From: Alphaproteobacteria bacterium
Lineage (GTDB): Bacteria; Pseudomonadota; Alphaproteobacteria; Reyranellales; Reyranellaceae
Direction of reading: 5' to 3'
DNA: 36,873 nt
NCBI GenBank assembly: GCA_016870115.1
Contig: VGCH01000028.1
Span: 1 to 36,873 of the forward strand
Shown here: piece after piece, positions 7,346 through 15,863 of the stretch
How the letters are laid out: each line of letters starts with the position of its first letter
Numbering within the stretch: position 1 is the stretch's first letter
Position numbers and translations under genes: made by a program
Notes under the pieces: model-generated
The model's input: the letters and a program-made list of their open reading frames with translations, nothing else
The model's database searches: none
Told to the model about the DNA's origin: nothing

Positions 7346-8293
7346 ATGCTGGGTGTCGTGGGGCAGGCAAGACGGATCGACCGCGCCGTAGCGCGGCTCA
7401 GGACCGCGTTGCGCGGCGTTCCGGTGCGCGGCGTGCGCCTCACGTGGCGGGGCGGCGAGTTGCGCACGACGATCAACTGGGCGCGCGACGACGGCTTCTG
7501 GTGGACGCTTCAGCCGCGGGGCGAATCCGCCACCGCGCGACATGCGCTGCTGCTCGGCCACGCGCCGACGGCACCCACACGGCGGGAAAGCATCACCTGC
7601 GAATTCAACATCGCCCGCGCCGGCGCCGATCGGCGGCTGGGCGGCCTGATTTTGCGCGACGGATCGGGTGGCCTCCTGCTCGGGCACAGCGGCCGCATGG
7701 CGCGGGCCCGGGCCGCAGGAGGAAATGCCGGCCTTCAGGGCTTCGCGGGACCCCTGTGGCGGGACGCCACCTGGCCGGACGGAAAGTGCGGCGGGGTGTT
7801 TGTCGTGGCACCGATCGAGTCGCCGCGTCTGTCGGCCCTCCTTGGTCGCTTCGTCGAGCTGGTTCGACGCTACAAGGCCGGCGAGTCGCCGCCGGCGGCG
7901 GCACCACATGTCCTCGCGTCATCGGTCGACCTCGAGCCCGCCGACGCCTGTGATCGCGCGCTGGTGCTCGACTCGTTGGCCGAGGAACTCGCCAAGCGCG
8001 GCCTGTTCGGTGGGCCGCGGGATCTGTTCTCGACCGACGCAAGGGTGCCGCGCCCGTTGTTCGCCACGGTCGATAGCGCCAACACGCCTTCCCTCGTGCA
8101 CGCCATCGGCGGCGCGTTGCTGGAGACGGCGCGACGCGGTCCTTCGGCGCGGGCCATTCTCCTCGCCCCCGCCGCGACCGCCGATCACGAGGGCGCTGCG
8201 TTGCGTCGCTTGCCGGTGGCCTGCGTGCGCTATCGCTGGCGCGGCGCCCGGGCGATCTTCGACGGCCTCGACGCCGCGTTGGCCGGAGCCTGA
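7346..8293 (+). CDS. Conserved-looking protein of unknown function
   Basis: A 315-residue protein that I do not recognise. The ATG at 7346 is chosen because it leaves a 46-bp divergent promoter region with uup (start 7299); an in-frame start at 7265 would overlap uup. It has no signal peptide or membrane segment. The N-terminal half is rich in short beta-type strands and glycines ('LGGLILRDGSGGLLLGHSG', 'GVFVVAPIE'). The C-terminal half has helices and strands ('DCRALVL'-like at DRALVLDSLAEELAKRGLF, then 'ARAILLAPAAT' and 'VACVRYRWRGARAIF'). The coding sense is supported by third-position GC and by the close downstream gene, one base after its stop. It was checked against common enzyme motifs by eye, with none found. 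Confidence 0.7.
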   Translation: MLGVVGQARRIDRAVARLRTALRGVPVRGVRLTWRGGELRTTINWARDDGFWWTLQPRGESATARHALLLGHAPTAPTRRESITCEFNIARAGADRRLGGLILRDGSGGLLLGHSGRMARARAAGGNAGLQGFAGPLWRDATWPDGKCGGVFVVAPIESPRLSALLGRFVELVRRYKAGESPPAAAPHVLASSVDLEPADACDRALVLDSLAEELAKRGLFGGPRDLFSTDARVPRPLFATVDSANTPSLVHAIGGALLETARRGPSARAILLAPAATADHEGAALRRLPVACVRYRWRGARAIFDGLDAALAGA

Positions 8294-8294
8294 G

Positions 8295-8630
8295 ATGGCG
8301 ATGGGACTCACGACATCGCTCTGGGTAATGGCGCAGGTCCGGCTATGCGACCTCGCCTTCATTCCGGCGACAGTGGTCCGACGCGGTGATCCCGATGTGG
8401 GTGCCGTGCTGGTGAAGGTGAACCGCTTCGATGCGGGCGTCACCGTGTTCGCGCAGGCGAGCAGCTTCGACGAGAAGCCCGCCTGGAGCCGCGGGTCGGG
8501 GGAGAACCCCGTGAACGAGGCCGAGGCCGACGCCTACATCGCTCGACAGGTCGCTCGCGATCCCGATCTCTGGGTGATCGAGATCGAGGACCGCCGTGGC
8601 AACTACGAGCTCGAGGGCAGGGTCGTCTAG
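8295..8630 (+). CDS. DUF1491 family protein
   Basis: A 111-residue protein matching my recollection of DUF1491 (PF07372), a small alphaproteobacterial family without known function. The family pattern is visible: 'LWVMAQVRLCDLAFIPATVVRRGD' near the N-terminus, split in the middle by 'VGAVLVKVNRFD', and 'EAEADAYIARQVARDPDLW' before an acidic 'VIEIEDR' end. The ATG at 8295 begins one base after the stop of the upstream gene, so the two are probably co-translated. A second in-frame ATG at 8301 is possible. It converges with the nlpD-like gene (stop at 8671) over a 40-bp gap without a visible terminator. Confidence 0.8.
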   Translation: MAMGLTTSLWVMAQVRLCDLAFIPATVVRRGDPDVGAVLVKVNRFDAGVTVFAQASSFDEKPAWSRGSGENPVNEAEADAYIARQVARDPDLWVIEIEDRRGNYELEGRVV

Positions 8631-8670
8631 ACGGCAGGACTCCAGGTCAGCGCGACGCGCCGATCGGGCG

Positions 8671-9579
8671 TCATTGTGCAGGCGGCAGCACCGTCATCGG
8701 ATCGATCGTCCGGTTGCCGCGACGGACCTCGAAGTGCAGGCGGGGATCGGGCACCCCGCCGCTATTGCCGACACGGGCCACGGTCTGGCCCTTGCGGACG
8801 GCATCGCCCTTCTTCACCAGCAGCGCCTCGTTGTGAGCGTAGGCCGTGACATAGCCGCCGGCGTGGCTGATCAGCAGGAGATTGCCCATGCCGCGGACCT
8901 CAGTGCCGGCATAGACCACGGTGCCGCTGTCGGCGGCCTTCACTGCCGCGCCGCGTTCGCCCGCGATGTCGATGCCGTCATTCTTCTGGCCGCCCTGTCG
9001 CGGGCCGTAGGGGGTGATCACGCGACCCTGAAGCGGCCAATCGAAGCGCGGCGTCGGGCCGGTGGCGGGCGTCGGCGAGGGCGGGCTGGCCGCGGCGGTG
9101 CTGAGCGGAGTCGGCTGCCCCGGCGCGGCCTGTGGCGGAGCGCCGGTGGCGGCTGGAGCGCCCCCGGGTGGCGGCAGCGGCTCCGCTCGTACTGTGGCCG
9201 TCGGTGTCGGCGGCGCAGTGGCAGCGGCGACGGCCTCGGGCTTGGCCCCCGGAATCTCCAGGTTCTGGCCGGGCCGCAGGGTATAGGGCGCCGTGAGTTT
9301 ATTGCGGTCGATGATGGTCTGGGCCGGGACGCCGAAGCGCCGGGCGATCTGTTCGACCGTCTCGCGCTCACGGACCACGTAGCTCGCCGCGGTGCCGGGG
9401 GCAGCCCCCGATCCCGCATGTTCGACCGTGCCCTCACGGCCGGCATAGAGAATTCCGTCCAGCATCGAGCAAGCGCCGAGCGGGACGAGGAGCGATGCGG
9501 CAAGCGCCAGCCGGACGGGCCAGCCTGCCCGCCGCTGGGGGAAGCGTTGGGCGTCTTTCATGGGGACAGCATACAACAT
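8671..9579 (-). CDS. nlpD: NlpD-like lipoprotein, LysM plus degenerate LytM (M23) domain
   Basis: The 302-residue product has a lipoprotein signal ending in LGAC, a LysM peptidoglycan-binding domain ('YVVRERETVEQIARRFGV' to 'LRPGQNLEIPG'), a long Ala/Pro-rich linker and a C-terminal M23 domain. Active LytM enzymes carry HxxxD and HxH zinc motifs. Here the first His is Asn (NDGID) and the HLH is RLH (PRLHFEV), the same losses as in E. coli NlpD. It is therefore likely to be an inactive domain that activates a periplasmic amidase during cell separation. Position after surE-pcm matches the classic surE-pcm-nlpD order. The ATG at 9579 has GGAA upstream inside a hairpin; an in-frame ATG at 9561 is the alternative. 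Confidence 0.88.
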   Translation of the reverse strand: MLYAVPMKDAQRFPQRRAGWPVRLALAASLLVPLGACSMLDGILYAGREGTVEHAGSGAAPGTAASYVVRERETVEQIARRFGVPAQTIIDRNKLTAPYTLRPGQNLEIPGAKPEAVAAATAPPTPTATVRAEPLPPPGGAPAATGAPPQAAPGQPTPLSTAAASPPSPTPATGPTPRFDWPLQGRVITPYGPRQGGQKNDGIDIAGERGAAVKAADSGTVVYAGTEVRGMGNLLLISHAGGYVTAYAHNEALLVKKGDAVRKGQTVARVGNSGGVPDPRLHFEVRRGNRTIDPMTVLPPAQ

Positions 9580-9581
9580 CG

Positions 9582-9599
9582 CGATTCCGGCGGGAATCG
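9582..9599 (-). promoter_or_regulatory. Hairpin covering the nlpD ribosome-binding site
   Basis: A perfect 7-bp inverted repeat with a 4-base loop (CGATTCC at 9582-9588, GGAATCG at 9593-9599) lies between the pcm stop and the ATG at 9579. On the mRNA the only Shine-Dalgarno-like GGAA is in the 3' arm, two bases before the start codon. Pairing would hide it and could limit translation of nlpD. It could instead be chance, especially if ATG 9561 is used. Confidence 0.4.
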
Positions 9600-9613
9600 G
9601 GCGGGTGTCCGCC

Positions 9614-10261
9614 TCAGCCCTGGCCCAGAACCGGGAGCGGGCCCGCCACCAGCGGCACGAAGCGCACCGGCATCAGCGTGTCGCGCCGCAAACCCGTTTC
9701 TGTGCGAACGATGCGCTCGACGATCTGGTTGGTGGGGTCGCGCCCCACCGGGACGATCAGGATGCCGCCCACCGCGAGCTGGTCGATCAGCGCTTGCGGG
9801 CGTTCCTCGGCGGCGGCGGTCACGATGATCCGGTCGAACGGCGCCTGGCGCGGCCAGCCGGCACTGCCGTCGCCGACATCGAAAACCACATTGTGGATCC
9901 GCAGGTCGAGCAGCAGGCGCTCGGCCTCGCGCGACAGCGGCTTGTACCGCTCGATGGTGTAGACGCGCCGCGCGATCTTGGCGAGCACGGCGGCCTGGTA
10001 GCCCGAGCCGGTGCCGACCTCGAGGACCTTCATGCGCGGACCGACGCGCAGCGCCTCGGTCATCGCCGCCACGACATAGGGCTGGCTGATGGTCTGGCCG
10101 AAGGCGATGGGCAGCGCGGTGTTCTCCCATGCGCGCTCGACGAAGGTGCCCGACACGAAGCGCTCGCGATCGACGGCGGCGATGGCCTCGAGCACCGCCT
10201 CATCGGCGATGCCGGCCGCCCGCAGCTCGGCAATCAGGCGCTGCATGGCGGCGACGTTCAC
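9614..10261 (-). CDS. pcm: Protein-L-isoaspartate O-methyltransferase
   Basis: This cytosolic enzyme methylates isoaspartyl residues in aged proteins using SAM, starting their repair. The 215-residue length is normal. Visible family motifs are GQTISQP at 55-61 (substrate side), VLEVGTGSGYQ at 79-89 (SAM-binding motif I) and 'VYTIERYKPL' (motif post I). 'FDRIIVTAAAEERPQALIDQL' and 'GGILIVPVG' cover the later strands. Start is GTG, seven bases after the surE stop, so the pair is probably translated from one message. The surE-pcm-nlpD order is conserved in many Proteobacteria and links protein repair with stationary-phase survival. Confidence 0.95.
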   Translation of the reverse strand: MNVAAMQRLIAELRAAGIADEAVLEAIAAVDRERFVSGTFVERAWENTALPIAFGQTISQPYVVAAMTEALRVGPRMKVLEVGTGSGYQAAVLAKIARRVYTIERYKPLSREAERLLLDLRIHNVVFDVGDGSAGWPRQAPFDRIIVTAAAEERPQALIDQLAVGGILIVPVGRDPTNQIVERIVRTETGLRRDTLMPVRFVPLVAGPLPVLGQG

Positions 10262-10268
10262 GGCCGCC

Positions 10269-11051
10269 TCACGCCGCGTCGAACAATCCGCGCAGCCGGC
10301 GTCGCATCGCCTCGTGCGTGAGGTCGAGCTGCAGCGGCGTCACGGAGATGTGGCCGGAGCGGACCGCGCGGATGTCGCTGTCGTCCTCGAGGTTGCGCTC
10401 GTCGGGAGCATAGGCGATCCAGTAGTAGGCGCCGCCGCGTGGATCGCGGCGCTCCACGATGTGGCCACCGAAGTCGCAATGGCCCTGACGCGTCACCTCG
10501 ATCCCCTTCACCGAGGCCGCCGGGACATCGGGAAAGTTGACGTTGAGGAAACTGTGCCGCGGCCATTCGATCGACAGCGCACGGCGCAGCACGTCGGGCG
10601 CCCAGTGCAACGCTGTCGCCCACTTGACCGGGTGGTCGGCGGCATGCGCCTGGCTCAGCGCGACGGACGGGATTCCAAGCAGGCAGCCTTCCATGGCGGC
10701 GGCGATCGTGCCCGAGTAGGTCACATCGTCGGCCATGTTGGTGCCGCGGTTGACGCCCGAGAGCACCAGATCCGGACGCTTGTCAGTCAGAAGGTGCTTG
10801 CCCGCGAACAGCACGCAATCGGTCGGCGTGCCTTCGATCGCGAACTTGGTCTCCGAGATTTCCCGCGCGCGGATCGGCCGACTGAGCGACAGCGAGTGCC
10901 CCGCGCCGCTCTGGTTCATTTCAGGCGCGACCACCCAGACATCGTCGCTGAGCCCGCGCGCTACCTCGATCAGCGTCTCCAGACCGGGGGCATTTATGCC
11001 GTCATCGTTGGTGACGAGGATACGGGCGCGGGCGAGATCGACAGGTTTCAT
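10269..11051 (-). CDS. surE: 5'/3'-nucleotidase SurE
   Basis: SurE is a metal-dependent phosphatase of nucleoside monophosphates and short polyphosphate, linked to stress survival. The 260-residue product starts at ATG 11051, overlapping the serS stop by four bases (ATGA). The metal-binding NDDG is at residues 15-18 ([13 protein letters not shown]). The other active-site strands are '[15 protein letters not shown]' and '[15 protein letters not shown]', followed by '[11 protein letters not shown]'. The C-terminal dimerisation region is complete. The open frame extends to 11552 only as a shadow of serS. The overlap implies translational coupling with serS. Confidence 0.96.
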   Translation of the reverse strand: MKPVDLARARILVTNDDGINAPGLETLIEVARGLSDDVWVVAPEMNQSGAGHSLSLSRPIRAREISETKFAIEGTPTDCVLFAGKHLLTDKRPDLVLSGVNRGTNMADDVTYSGTIAAAMEGCLLGIPSVALSQAHAADHPVKWATALHWAPDVLRRALSIEWPRHSFLNVNFPDVPAASVKGIEVTRQGHCDFGGHIVERRDPRGGAYYWIAYAPDERNLEDDSDIRAVRSGHISVTPLQLDLTHEAMRRRLRGLFDAA

Positions 11052-12457
11052 TTGGCTCCCAACACGGATTGGCCGCCCATGTAGGGCTGCAGTGCCTGCG
11101 GCACCGTCACCGTGCCGTCGGCGTTCTGGTAGTTCTCCAGGACCGCGATCAGCGTGCGACCGACGGCGAGTCCGGAGCCGTTGAGCGTGTGCACGAACTG
11201 CGTGCCCTTGCCCTCCTTCGGGCGGAAGCGGGCAGCCATGCGACGGGCCTGGAAGTCGCCGCAGTTCGAGCAGCTCGAAATCTCGCGATAGGCGTTCTGG
11301 CCCGGCAACCAGACTTCGATGTCGTAGGTCTTGCGCGCGCCGAAGCCCATGTCTCCGCCGCACAGCACGACGGTCCGGAACGGCAGTCCGAGCCGGGTGA
11401 GAATGCCCTCGGCGCAGGCGGTCATGCGCTCGTGCTCGGCGGCCGACTGATCCGGCGCGGTGATGGAAACCAGCTCGACCTTGGTGAACTGGTGCTGGCG
11501 GATCATGCCGCGCGTGTCCTTGCCGGCGGCACCCGCTTCGGAGCGGAAGCACGGCGTGCCGGCGGTGAAGCGCAGGGGCAAGGCCTTCTCGTCCAGCACC
11601 TGCTCGCGCACCAGATTGGTAAGGGGCACCTCCGCGGTCGGGATCAACCAGAAATCCTCACGCGTGGGCGCGCGCTCGATGGCGCGCATCACCAGCTCCT
11701 TCTCGCCAATCTCGCCGCGGCGCAGCGCCTGGCCGTCCTCGATGGAGACATGGTCGAGCGCGGCTTCCAGCAGCTCCTGGCGCGAGCGCTGGCGGCTGGC
11801 GATGAACTGCTCATCGGTGAACTTCGGCAGCTGGCTGGTGCCGTAGAGCGCGTCGTCGCGTACCAGCAAGGGCGGGCTGACCTCGGTGTAGCCGTTTTCC
11901 TGCGTGTGCGCGTCGAGCATGAAAGCCGCCAGCGCCCGCTCCAGCCGCGCAAGTCCGCCCTTCAGCACCACGAAGCGCGCGCCGGAGAGCTTGGAAGCGG
12001 CGGCGAAGTCCATGCCGCCCATCGCCTCGCCCAGCGCCACGTGATCCTTGGGTTCGAAGGCAAACGCGCGCGGGGTGCCGACGCGGCGGATCTCGACATT
12101 GCCATGCTCGTCAATGCCGTCGGGAACGTCGTCGGCGGGCAGGTTGGGCAGCAGTGCCAGCCGCCGGACGAGATCGCCATCGAGCGCGGCGGCCTCGGCT
12201 TCGCCGGCCTTGAGCGTGACCTCGAGTTCCGCCACCTCGGCCATCAGGGCGCTCGCATCCTCACCCTTCCCGCGGGCCTGGCCGATCTGGCGGCTGAGCG
12301 CCTTGCGGCGCGCCTGCGCGGTCTCGCTGGCGGCGATGCTGGCGCGGCGCCTGGCGTCGAGCGCCACGAGTTCAGCGGCCTGCGCTGGCAGACCGCGCCG
12401 TGCGAGGCCGGCGTCGAAGGCGTCGGGCGCCTCCCGGATGGAACGGATGTCGTGCAT
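11048..12457 (-). CDS. serS: Seryl-tRNA synthetase with an extra insertion
   Basis: The enzyme charges tRNA-Ser (and tRNA-Sec where present) with serine. The 469-residue product is about 40 longer than usual (about 425-430). The N-terminal coiled-coil arm (about 30-100) and catalytic core are present. These include the TAEVPLTN element at 284-291, motif 2 around '[16 protein letters not shown]' (300-318) and motif 3 '[18 protein letters not shown]' near 427-444. The surplus length lies at about 216-265, between 'LPKFTDEQF' and 'FWLIPTAEV', where most SerRS have only a few residues. It is charged and helical-looking ([16 protein letters not shown]...[14 protein letters not shown]). The frame is clean, so this is a genuine insert. 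It sits three bases after tatC and overlaps surE. Confidence 0.96.
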   Translation of the reverse strand: MHDIRSIREAPDAFDAGLARRGLPAQAAELVALDARRRASIAASETAQARRKALSRQIGQARGKGEDASALMAEVAELEVTLKAGEAEAAALDGDLVRRLALLPNLPADDVPDGIDEHGNVEIRRVGTPRAFAFEPKDHVALGEAMGGMDFAAASKLSGARFVVLKGGLARLERALAAFMLDAHTQENGYTEVSPPLLVRDDALYGTSQLPKFTDEQFIASRQRSRQELLEAALDHVSIEDGQALRRGEIGEKELVMRAIERAPTREDFWLIPTAEVPLTNLVREQVLDEKALPLRFTAGTPCFRSEAGAAGKDTRGMIRQHQFTKVELVSITAPDQSAAEHERMTACAEGILTRLGLPFRTVVLCGGDMGFGARKTYDIEVWLPGQNAYREISSCSNCGDFQARRMAARFRPKEGKGTQFVHTLNGSGLAVGRTLIAVLENYQNADGTVTVPQALQPYMGGQSVLGAK

Positions 12458-12460
12458 GGG

Positions 12461-13246
12461 TCAGCCGGCGGCCGCCTCCTCTTCCGCTTCGGCCTTCTTG
12501 TCCGCGGCGGCGCGGCGCTTCTCGATCCAGCCCCCGATCAGGATGCTGAGTTCGTAGAAGATGATCAGCGGGATCGCGAGCGCGAGCTGGCTCACCACAT
12601 CAGGTGGCGTCAGAACGGCGGCGATCACGAAGGCGACGACGATGGCGTAGCGGCGCTTGTTGCGCAGTGCCTCGGTGGTGACGATACCGACGCGCACCAG
12701 CAGCGTCAGCAGTACCGGCACCTCGAACGCGAAGCCAAAGGCGAACACCAGCTGCAGCACGCGCTCCAGATAGTCCGACGAGCGCAACGTTTTCTCGATG
12801 TCGGGCGGCGCGTAGACCGTAAGCATGAAATTGATCACGTACGGCATGACCAGGTAGTACATCACCAGGCAGCCGGCGTAGAACATGAACGGCGTCGCGA
12901 TCAGGAACGGCAGAAACGCCTTTCGTTCATGCCGATAGAGGCCAGGCGCGACGAACAGCCAGATCTGCGAGGCGACGACGGGGAAGCCGACGATCAGCGC
13001 CACAAAGGCCGAGAGCTTCACGGTGACGAAGAAGAACTCGAAGATATCGAGCACCACCACCTTGTAGCCATCGCTCACCGCGGGCTGGATCAGGAAGGTG
13101 AAGATCGGCTTGGCGAAATAGAACGTGACGATGAAGACCGCGAGGAAGCCCAGCAAGGCGTAGATCAGCCGTTTGCGCAGCTCGATCAGGTGATCGAGGA
13201 GCGGCATCGGCTTGTCATCTTCGGGTCCGTCGTGGGCCTGGGTCAC
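12461..13246 (-). CDS. tatC: Sec-independent protein translocase subunit TatC
   Basis: TatC is the membrane receptor that recognises twin-arginine signal peptides and, with TatB, starts transport of folded proteins. The 261-residue product starts at GTG. It shows the cytosolic N-terminus 'MPLLDHLIELRKRLI' and six hydrophobic segments. It also has the family signature 'FVAPGLYRHERKAF' and the region 'FGFAFEVPVLLTLLVRVGIV'. The charged C-terminal tail is Lys/Glu/Ala-rich. It follows tatB by 69 bases, with a short GC hairpin in the gap, and serS starts three bases downstream. Confidence 0.97.
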   Translation of the reverse strand: MTQAHDGPEDDKPMPLLDHLIELRKRLIYALLGFLAVFIVTFYFAKPIFTFLIQPAVSDGYKVVVLDIFEFFFVTVKLSAFVALIVGFPVVASQIWLFVAPGLYRHERKAFLPFLIATPFMFYAGCLVMYYLVMPYVINFMLTVYAPPDIEKTLRSSDYLERVLQLVFAFGFAFEVPVLLTLLVRVGIVTTEALRNKRRYAIVVAFVIAAVLTPPDVVSQLALAIPLIIFYELSILIGGWIEKRRAAADKKAEAEEEAAAG

Positions 13247-13315
13247 GTCGAGGGGCGATTTCTAGGTCGGGCGGTTATGCCGCCTTCGCGCGGCCAGTTC
13301 AAAGCGGCAATTGCC

Positions 13316-13807
13316 TCACCCAGCGGCGACGCGAGGCGCCGGCTGGACCTCGGCCCCCGGTATCGCGGCGGCGGCCGGCGGCGGGAGCGGCTCTTGAGCG
13401 GCGATCTGTGGCGCGGGCTCAGAGGCTTGCGTGGCATCGGCGGTCGTGGGCGCCGCAGCGACCGTCGCCGGCGTGGCGTCGAACGGCGCGGTGAGCGCGC
13501 CCTTGGCATCGGCCATCGCCTTCTCGCCTTCAGCCATTCCCTCCTGCAGCGCGTTCTTGATCTCGCGCGTCGGATCGAGGGACTGGAGGTCGAGCCCGGG
13601 GCTGGCCTCGAGCTGTTTCTTCACTTCCTGGATTTCGGATTGACGCACCATGTCGTCGACATGGCCCCGGAACTCCGACGCCATGCCGCGCATACGCGAC
13701 ATCCAGTTGCCCCAGCTGCGCAGCATGCCAGGCAATTCCTTGGGGCCGATCACGATCAGCGCGACGATCGCGATGATCAGCAGCTCCGGACTGTCGATAC
13801 CGAACAT
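13316..13807 (-). CDS. tatB: Sec-independent protein translocase subunit TatB
   Basis: TatB partners TatC in binding twin-arginine signal peptides. The 163-residue protein begins MFGIDSPELLIIAIVALIV, the N-terminal membrane helix. The hinge 'GPKELPGMLRSWG' and an amphipathic helix follow, with 'MRGMASEFRGHVDDMVRQ' the TatB-type continuation. The family length varies; here the tail after about residue 100 is Ala/Pro-rich and probably disordered. The order tatA-tatB-tatC is the standard operon. It starts 30 bases after the tatA stop. Confidence 0.95.
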   Translation of the reverse strand: MFGIDSPELLIIAIVALIVIGPKELPGMLRSWGNWMSRMRGMASEFRGHVDDMVRQSEIQEVKKQLEASPGLDLQSLDPTREIKNALQEGMAEGEKAMADAKGALTAPFDATPATVAAAPTTADATQASEPAPQIAAQEPLPPPAAAAIPGAEVQPAPRVAAG

Positions 13808-13837
13808 GTGCCGCCGCTCGCGCGGCCTCTCCCGCGA

Positions 13838-14113
13838 TCAGACCTTGGCGGGATTGTCCTGGCGCACCTGGGCGCCCGGCGGCGGTGTGGTGGTGGCGCT
13901 GGCAGCGATCGGCTTGGCGTTGTCACCCGGTTGGCCAGCCGGCTGCGCCGCGGCCGCCGGAGCGGCCTCTTCCTCGCCACCGACGCCCTTCTTGAAGGCC
14001 TTCAGGCCCTTGCCGAAATCACCCATGAGCTGGGAAATCTTGCCGCGGCCGCCGAACAGCAGCAGCACGACCGCAAGCACGATCAGCCAGTGCCAGATGC
14101 TGAAGCTACCCAT
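13838..14113 (-). CDS. tatA: Sec-independent protein translocase subunit TatA
   Basis: TatA oligomerises to form the passage for folded proteins. From ATG 14113 the protein is 91 residues, normal for TatA. The N-terminal helix '[17 protein letters not shown]' is followed by '[19 protein letters not shown]', the hinge and amphipathic helix, with the conserved FGKGLKxFK motif. An Ala/Pro-rich tail follows. GGGAGC nine bases before this ATG supports the start; the longer frame to 14164 adds 17 residues in front of the helix and is unlikely. A 212-bp gap to scpB probably contains its promoter, but I saw no clear -35/-10 pair there. Confidence 0.95.
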   Translation of the reverse strand: MGSFSIWHWLIVLAVVLLLFGGRGKISQLMGDFGKGLKAFKKGVGGEEEAAPAAAAQPAGQPGDNAKPIAASATTTPPPGAQVRQDNPAKV

Positions 14114-14325
14114 TTGACTTGCTCCCAGAAGATTGGCGGTCACCGTGACGAGCCAGTATCGCACCCGCCCGCAGGGGCCGGCAACCCGGCCGCCGGAGCG
14201 CCTCAGCGTGTTTTCGGCTCAGTTGGAACCGCTCACGCGGTCTTATCTGAACGCAAACCTGCCAGTGGCGATGCCGCGTTCATCGGCTTTCCGATCCAGC
14301 TGATTGCAGTCGGATCGCAAAATCC

Positions 14326-14988
14326 CTAGCGCGGCGGGTCCTCGGCGGCCAGCGGTTCGTCCGCCTCGTCCTCAGTGGGCTCCAGCGGAAGATCCGGCTC
14401 CTCGGTCTGGAATATGGGGGGCTGGGCGCGCGCATCCAAGAGGCCGGCGGCTTTAAGGTCTTCGTGCCCGGGCAGGTCTTCGAGGCCGGCGAGACCGAAA
14501 TGCTCGAGGAAAAACTCCGTGGTTCCCCAGGTGACCGGCTTGCCGGGCGCCCGGCGGCGGCCGACGGGCTTGATCCAGTTCTGCTCAAACAGCAGGTCGA
14601 GCGTGCCTTTGCTGAGACCGACCCCGCGCACCTGCTCGATTTCCGCCCGCGTGACGGGCTGGTGGTAGGCGATGATGGCGAGCGTTTCCGTCGCGGCGCG
14701 CGACAGTTTCCGGGTAACCGGGCGTTCGATCTTGAGCCGTTCGGCAAGGTCGGGGGCCGTGCGGAAGATAAATCCCCCGCCCACCTTCACGAGATTGACC
14801 CCGCGGCTGGCATAGAGCGCGGCAAGATCGGCCAGCAGCGCGGCGACGTCTGTGCCTTCCGGCAGACGCTCGGCGAGCGCCGCCTCATCGACGGCATGGG
14901 CGCTCGCGAACACCAACGCCTCGATCAGGCGCAACTGGTCCGCCCGGTCGGCGGGTACGATATCGGTCACGGTCTCGCTGTCGGCCAT
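14326..14988 (-). CDS. scpB: Segregation and condensation protein B
   Basis: ScpB binds ScpA and the SMC ATPase to form the bacterial condensin, which organises and segregates the chromosome. The 220-residue protein contains two winged-helix-like units. The N-terminal one is 'LRLIEALVFASAHAVDEAALAERL'. The second, with the hallmark 'TETLAIIAYHQPVTRAEIEQVRG', is followed by 'WIKPVGRRRAPGKPVTWGTTEFFLEHFGL'. The C-terminal 40 residues are acidic and Pro-rich, a common variable tail. It begins 10 bases after scpA stops, as expected for an scpAB pair. Confidence 0.96.
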   Translation of the reverse strand: MADSETVTDIVPADRADQLRLIEALVFASAHAVDEAALAERLPEGTDVAALLADLAALYASRGVNLVKVGGGFIFRTAPDLAERLKIERPVTRKLSRAATETLAIIAYHQPVTRAEIEQVRGVGLSKGTLDLLFEQNWIKPVGRRRAPGKPVTWGTTEFFLEHFGLAGLEDLPGHEDLKAAGLLDARAQPPIFQTEEPDLPLEPTEDEADEPLAAEDPPR

Positions 14989-14998
14989 TCTCGGTCCG

Positions 14999-15808
14999 TT
15001 ACTGCTTTTCTTGGCGTTTGCGCACGAGGATCGGCCCGAAGCGCTCGGTCTGGCGCAGCTCGACGCTGCCGTCTTTAGCGAGCTGCAGCCCGGCTACGAA
15101 GGTCGCGGCGACCGCCGAGCGGCGGCGCATCGGATCGGTGAGTCCCGCCGGCAGGAAGGCTTCGAGCGACTGCCAGTCGATGGCGATGCCGAGCATACGT
15201 GAGAGCCGTTCCGCCGCTTCCTCGACCGAGAAGAACTGCATCGGCTCGATACGGTAGGTCTCGCCACCCTTGGGCTTCACCTGCTCGCCGTACGCCTTCA
15301 GGAGCTCGTACAGCTTCACGTCCCACACGGCGCGGCGCACTACGATCACACCCTCGGGCTGACCGCGCGGGAACACATCGCGGCCGAGCTGGGGACGAGC
15401 CATCAGACGCGTTCCTGCCTCCTGCATCGCCTCCAGCCGGCGCAACTGCCATTGCAGGGCCTCGGCCATTTCCTGACCGCTCGGCTCCTCGCCGGGAGGC
15501 GGCTCGGGCAGTAGCAGGCGCGATTTCAGGTACGCGAGCCACGCCGCCATAACCAGGTAGTCGGCGGCAAGCTCCAGTCGCAACCGACGGGCCTGGGCGA
15601 CATGGGCCAGATACTGGTCAACCAACGCCACCATCGAAATGCGCCGCAGATCGACCTTCTGGTCGCGCGCCAGTGTCAGCAGCAGGTCGAGGGGCCCTTC
15701 GAAGCCCTCCAGGTTAACGATCAGCTCACCCTCGCCCGGCGCGATCACGTCGGGGCCGCCGACGGTGAAACCGTCGGCAGGGGCTGGGGGCGGGGGCGCG
15801 TCGGACAT
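14999..15808 (-). CDS. scpA: Segregation and condensation protein A
   Basis: ScpA is the kleisin subunit of bacterial condensin, bridging the SMC heads. The 269-residue product from ATG 15808 has the family opening 'NLEGFEGPLDLLLTLARDQ' and then 'VALVDQYLAHV'. 'YLVMAAWLAYLKSRLLLP' and the C-terminal winged helix 'DWQSLEAFLPAGLTDPMRRRSAVAATFVAGLQL' follow, in two parts. The ending 'LRQTERFGPILVRKR' matches other alphaproteobacterial ScpA. A GC-rich purine run sits before the ATG. The frame extends to 16183, but that part shadows nagZ. nagZ ends 55 bases upstream. Confidence 0.96.
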   Translation of the reverse strand: MSDAPPPPAPADGFTVGGPDVIAPGEGELIVNLEGFEGPLDLLLTLARDQKVDLRRISMVALVDQYLAHVAQARRLRLELAADYLVMAAWLAYLKSRLLLPEPPPGEEPSGQEMAEALQWQLRRLEAMQEAGTRLMARPQLGRDVFPRGQPEGVIVVRRAVWDVKLYELLKAYGEQVKPKGGETYRIEPMQFFSVEEAAERLSRMLGIAIDWQSLEAFLPAGLTDPMRRRSAVAATFVAGLQLAKDGSVELRQTERFGPILVRKRQEKQ

Positions 15809-15863
15809 GCCCGCCCCGTTTAGCCCTGTGCGAGGCACGGCGGCTAGGGGCTTCGGGCGCGCC

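Noticed and set aside
6148-7953. Plus-strand open frame of 601 codons opposite uup and overlapping the unknown gene at 7346
   Set aside because: Antisense of a clear ABC-F protein; it also conflicts with the plus-strand gene at 7346 in another frame.
10269-11552. SurE as a 427-residue protein using the full open frame
   Set aside because: The extra N-terminal part is the shadow of serS; ATG 11051 with the ATGA overlap gives the normal SurE N-terminus.
14292-14317. Inverted repeat CGATCC/GGATCG with a 14-base loop after scpB
   Set aside because: Only six pairs, a long loop and no T-run; too weak to call a terminator.
11069-14329. Plus-strand open frame of 1086 codons opposite serS-tatC-tatB-tatA
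   Set aside because: Covers four well-identified minus-strand genes and their gaps. Composition is that of an antisense frame (runs of Arg, Gly, Glu, Gln) and no domain is visible.
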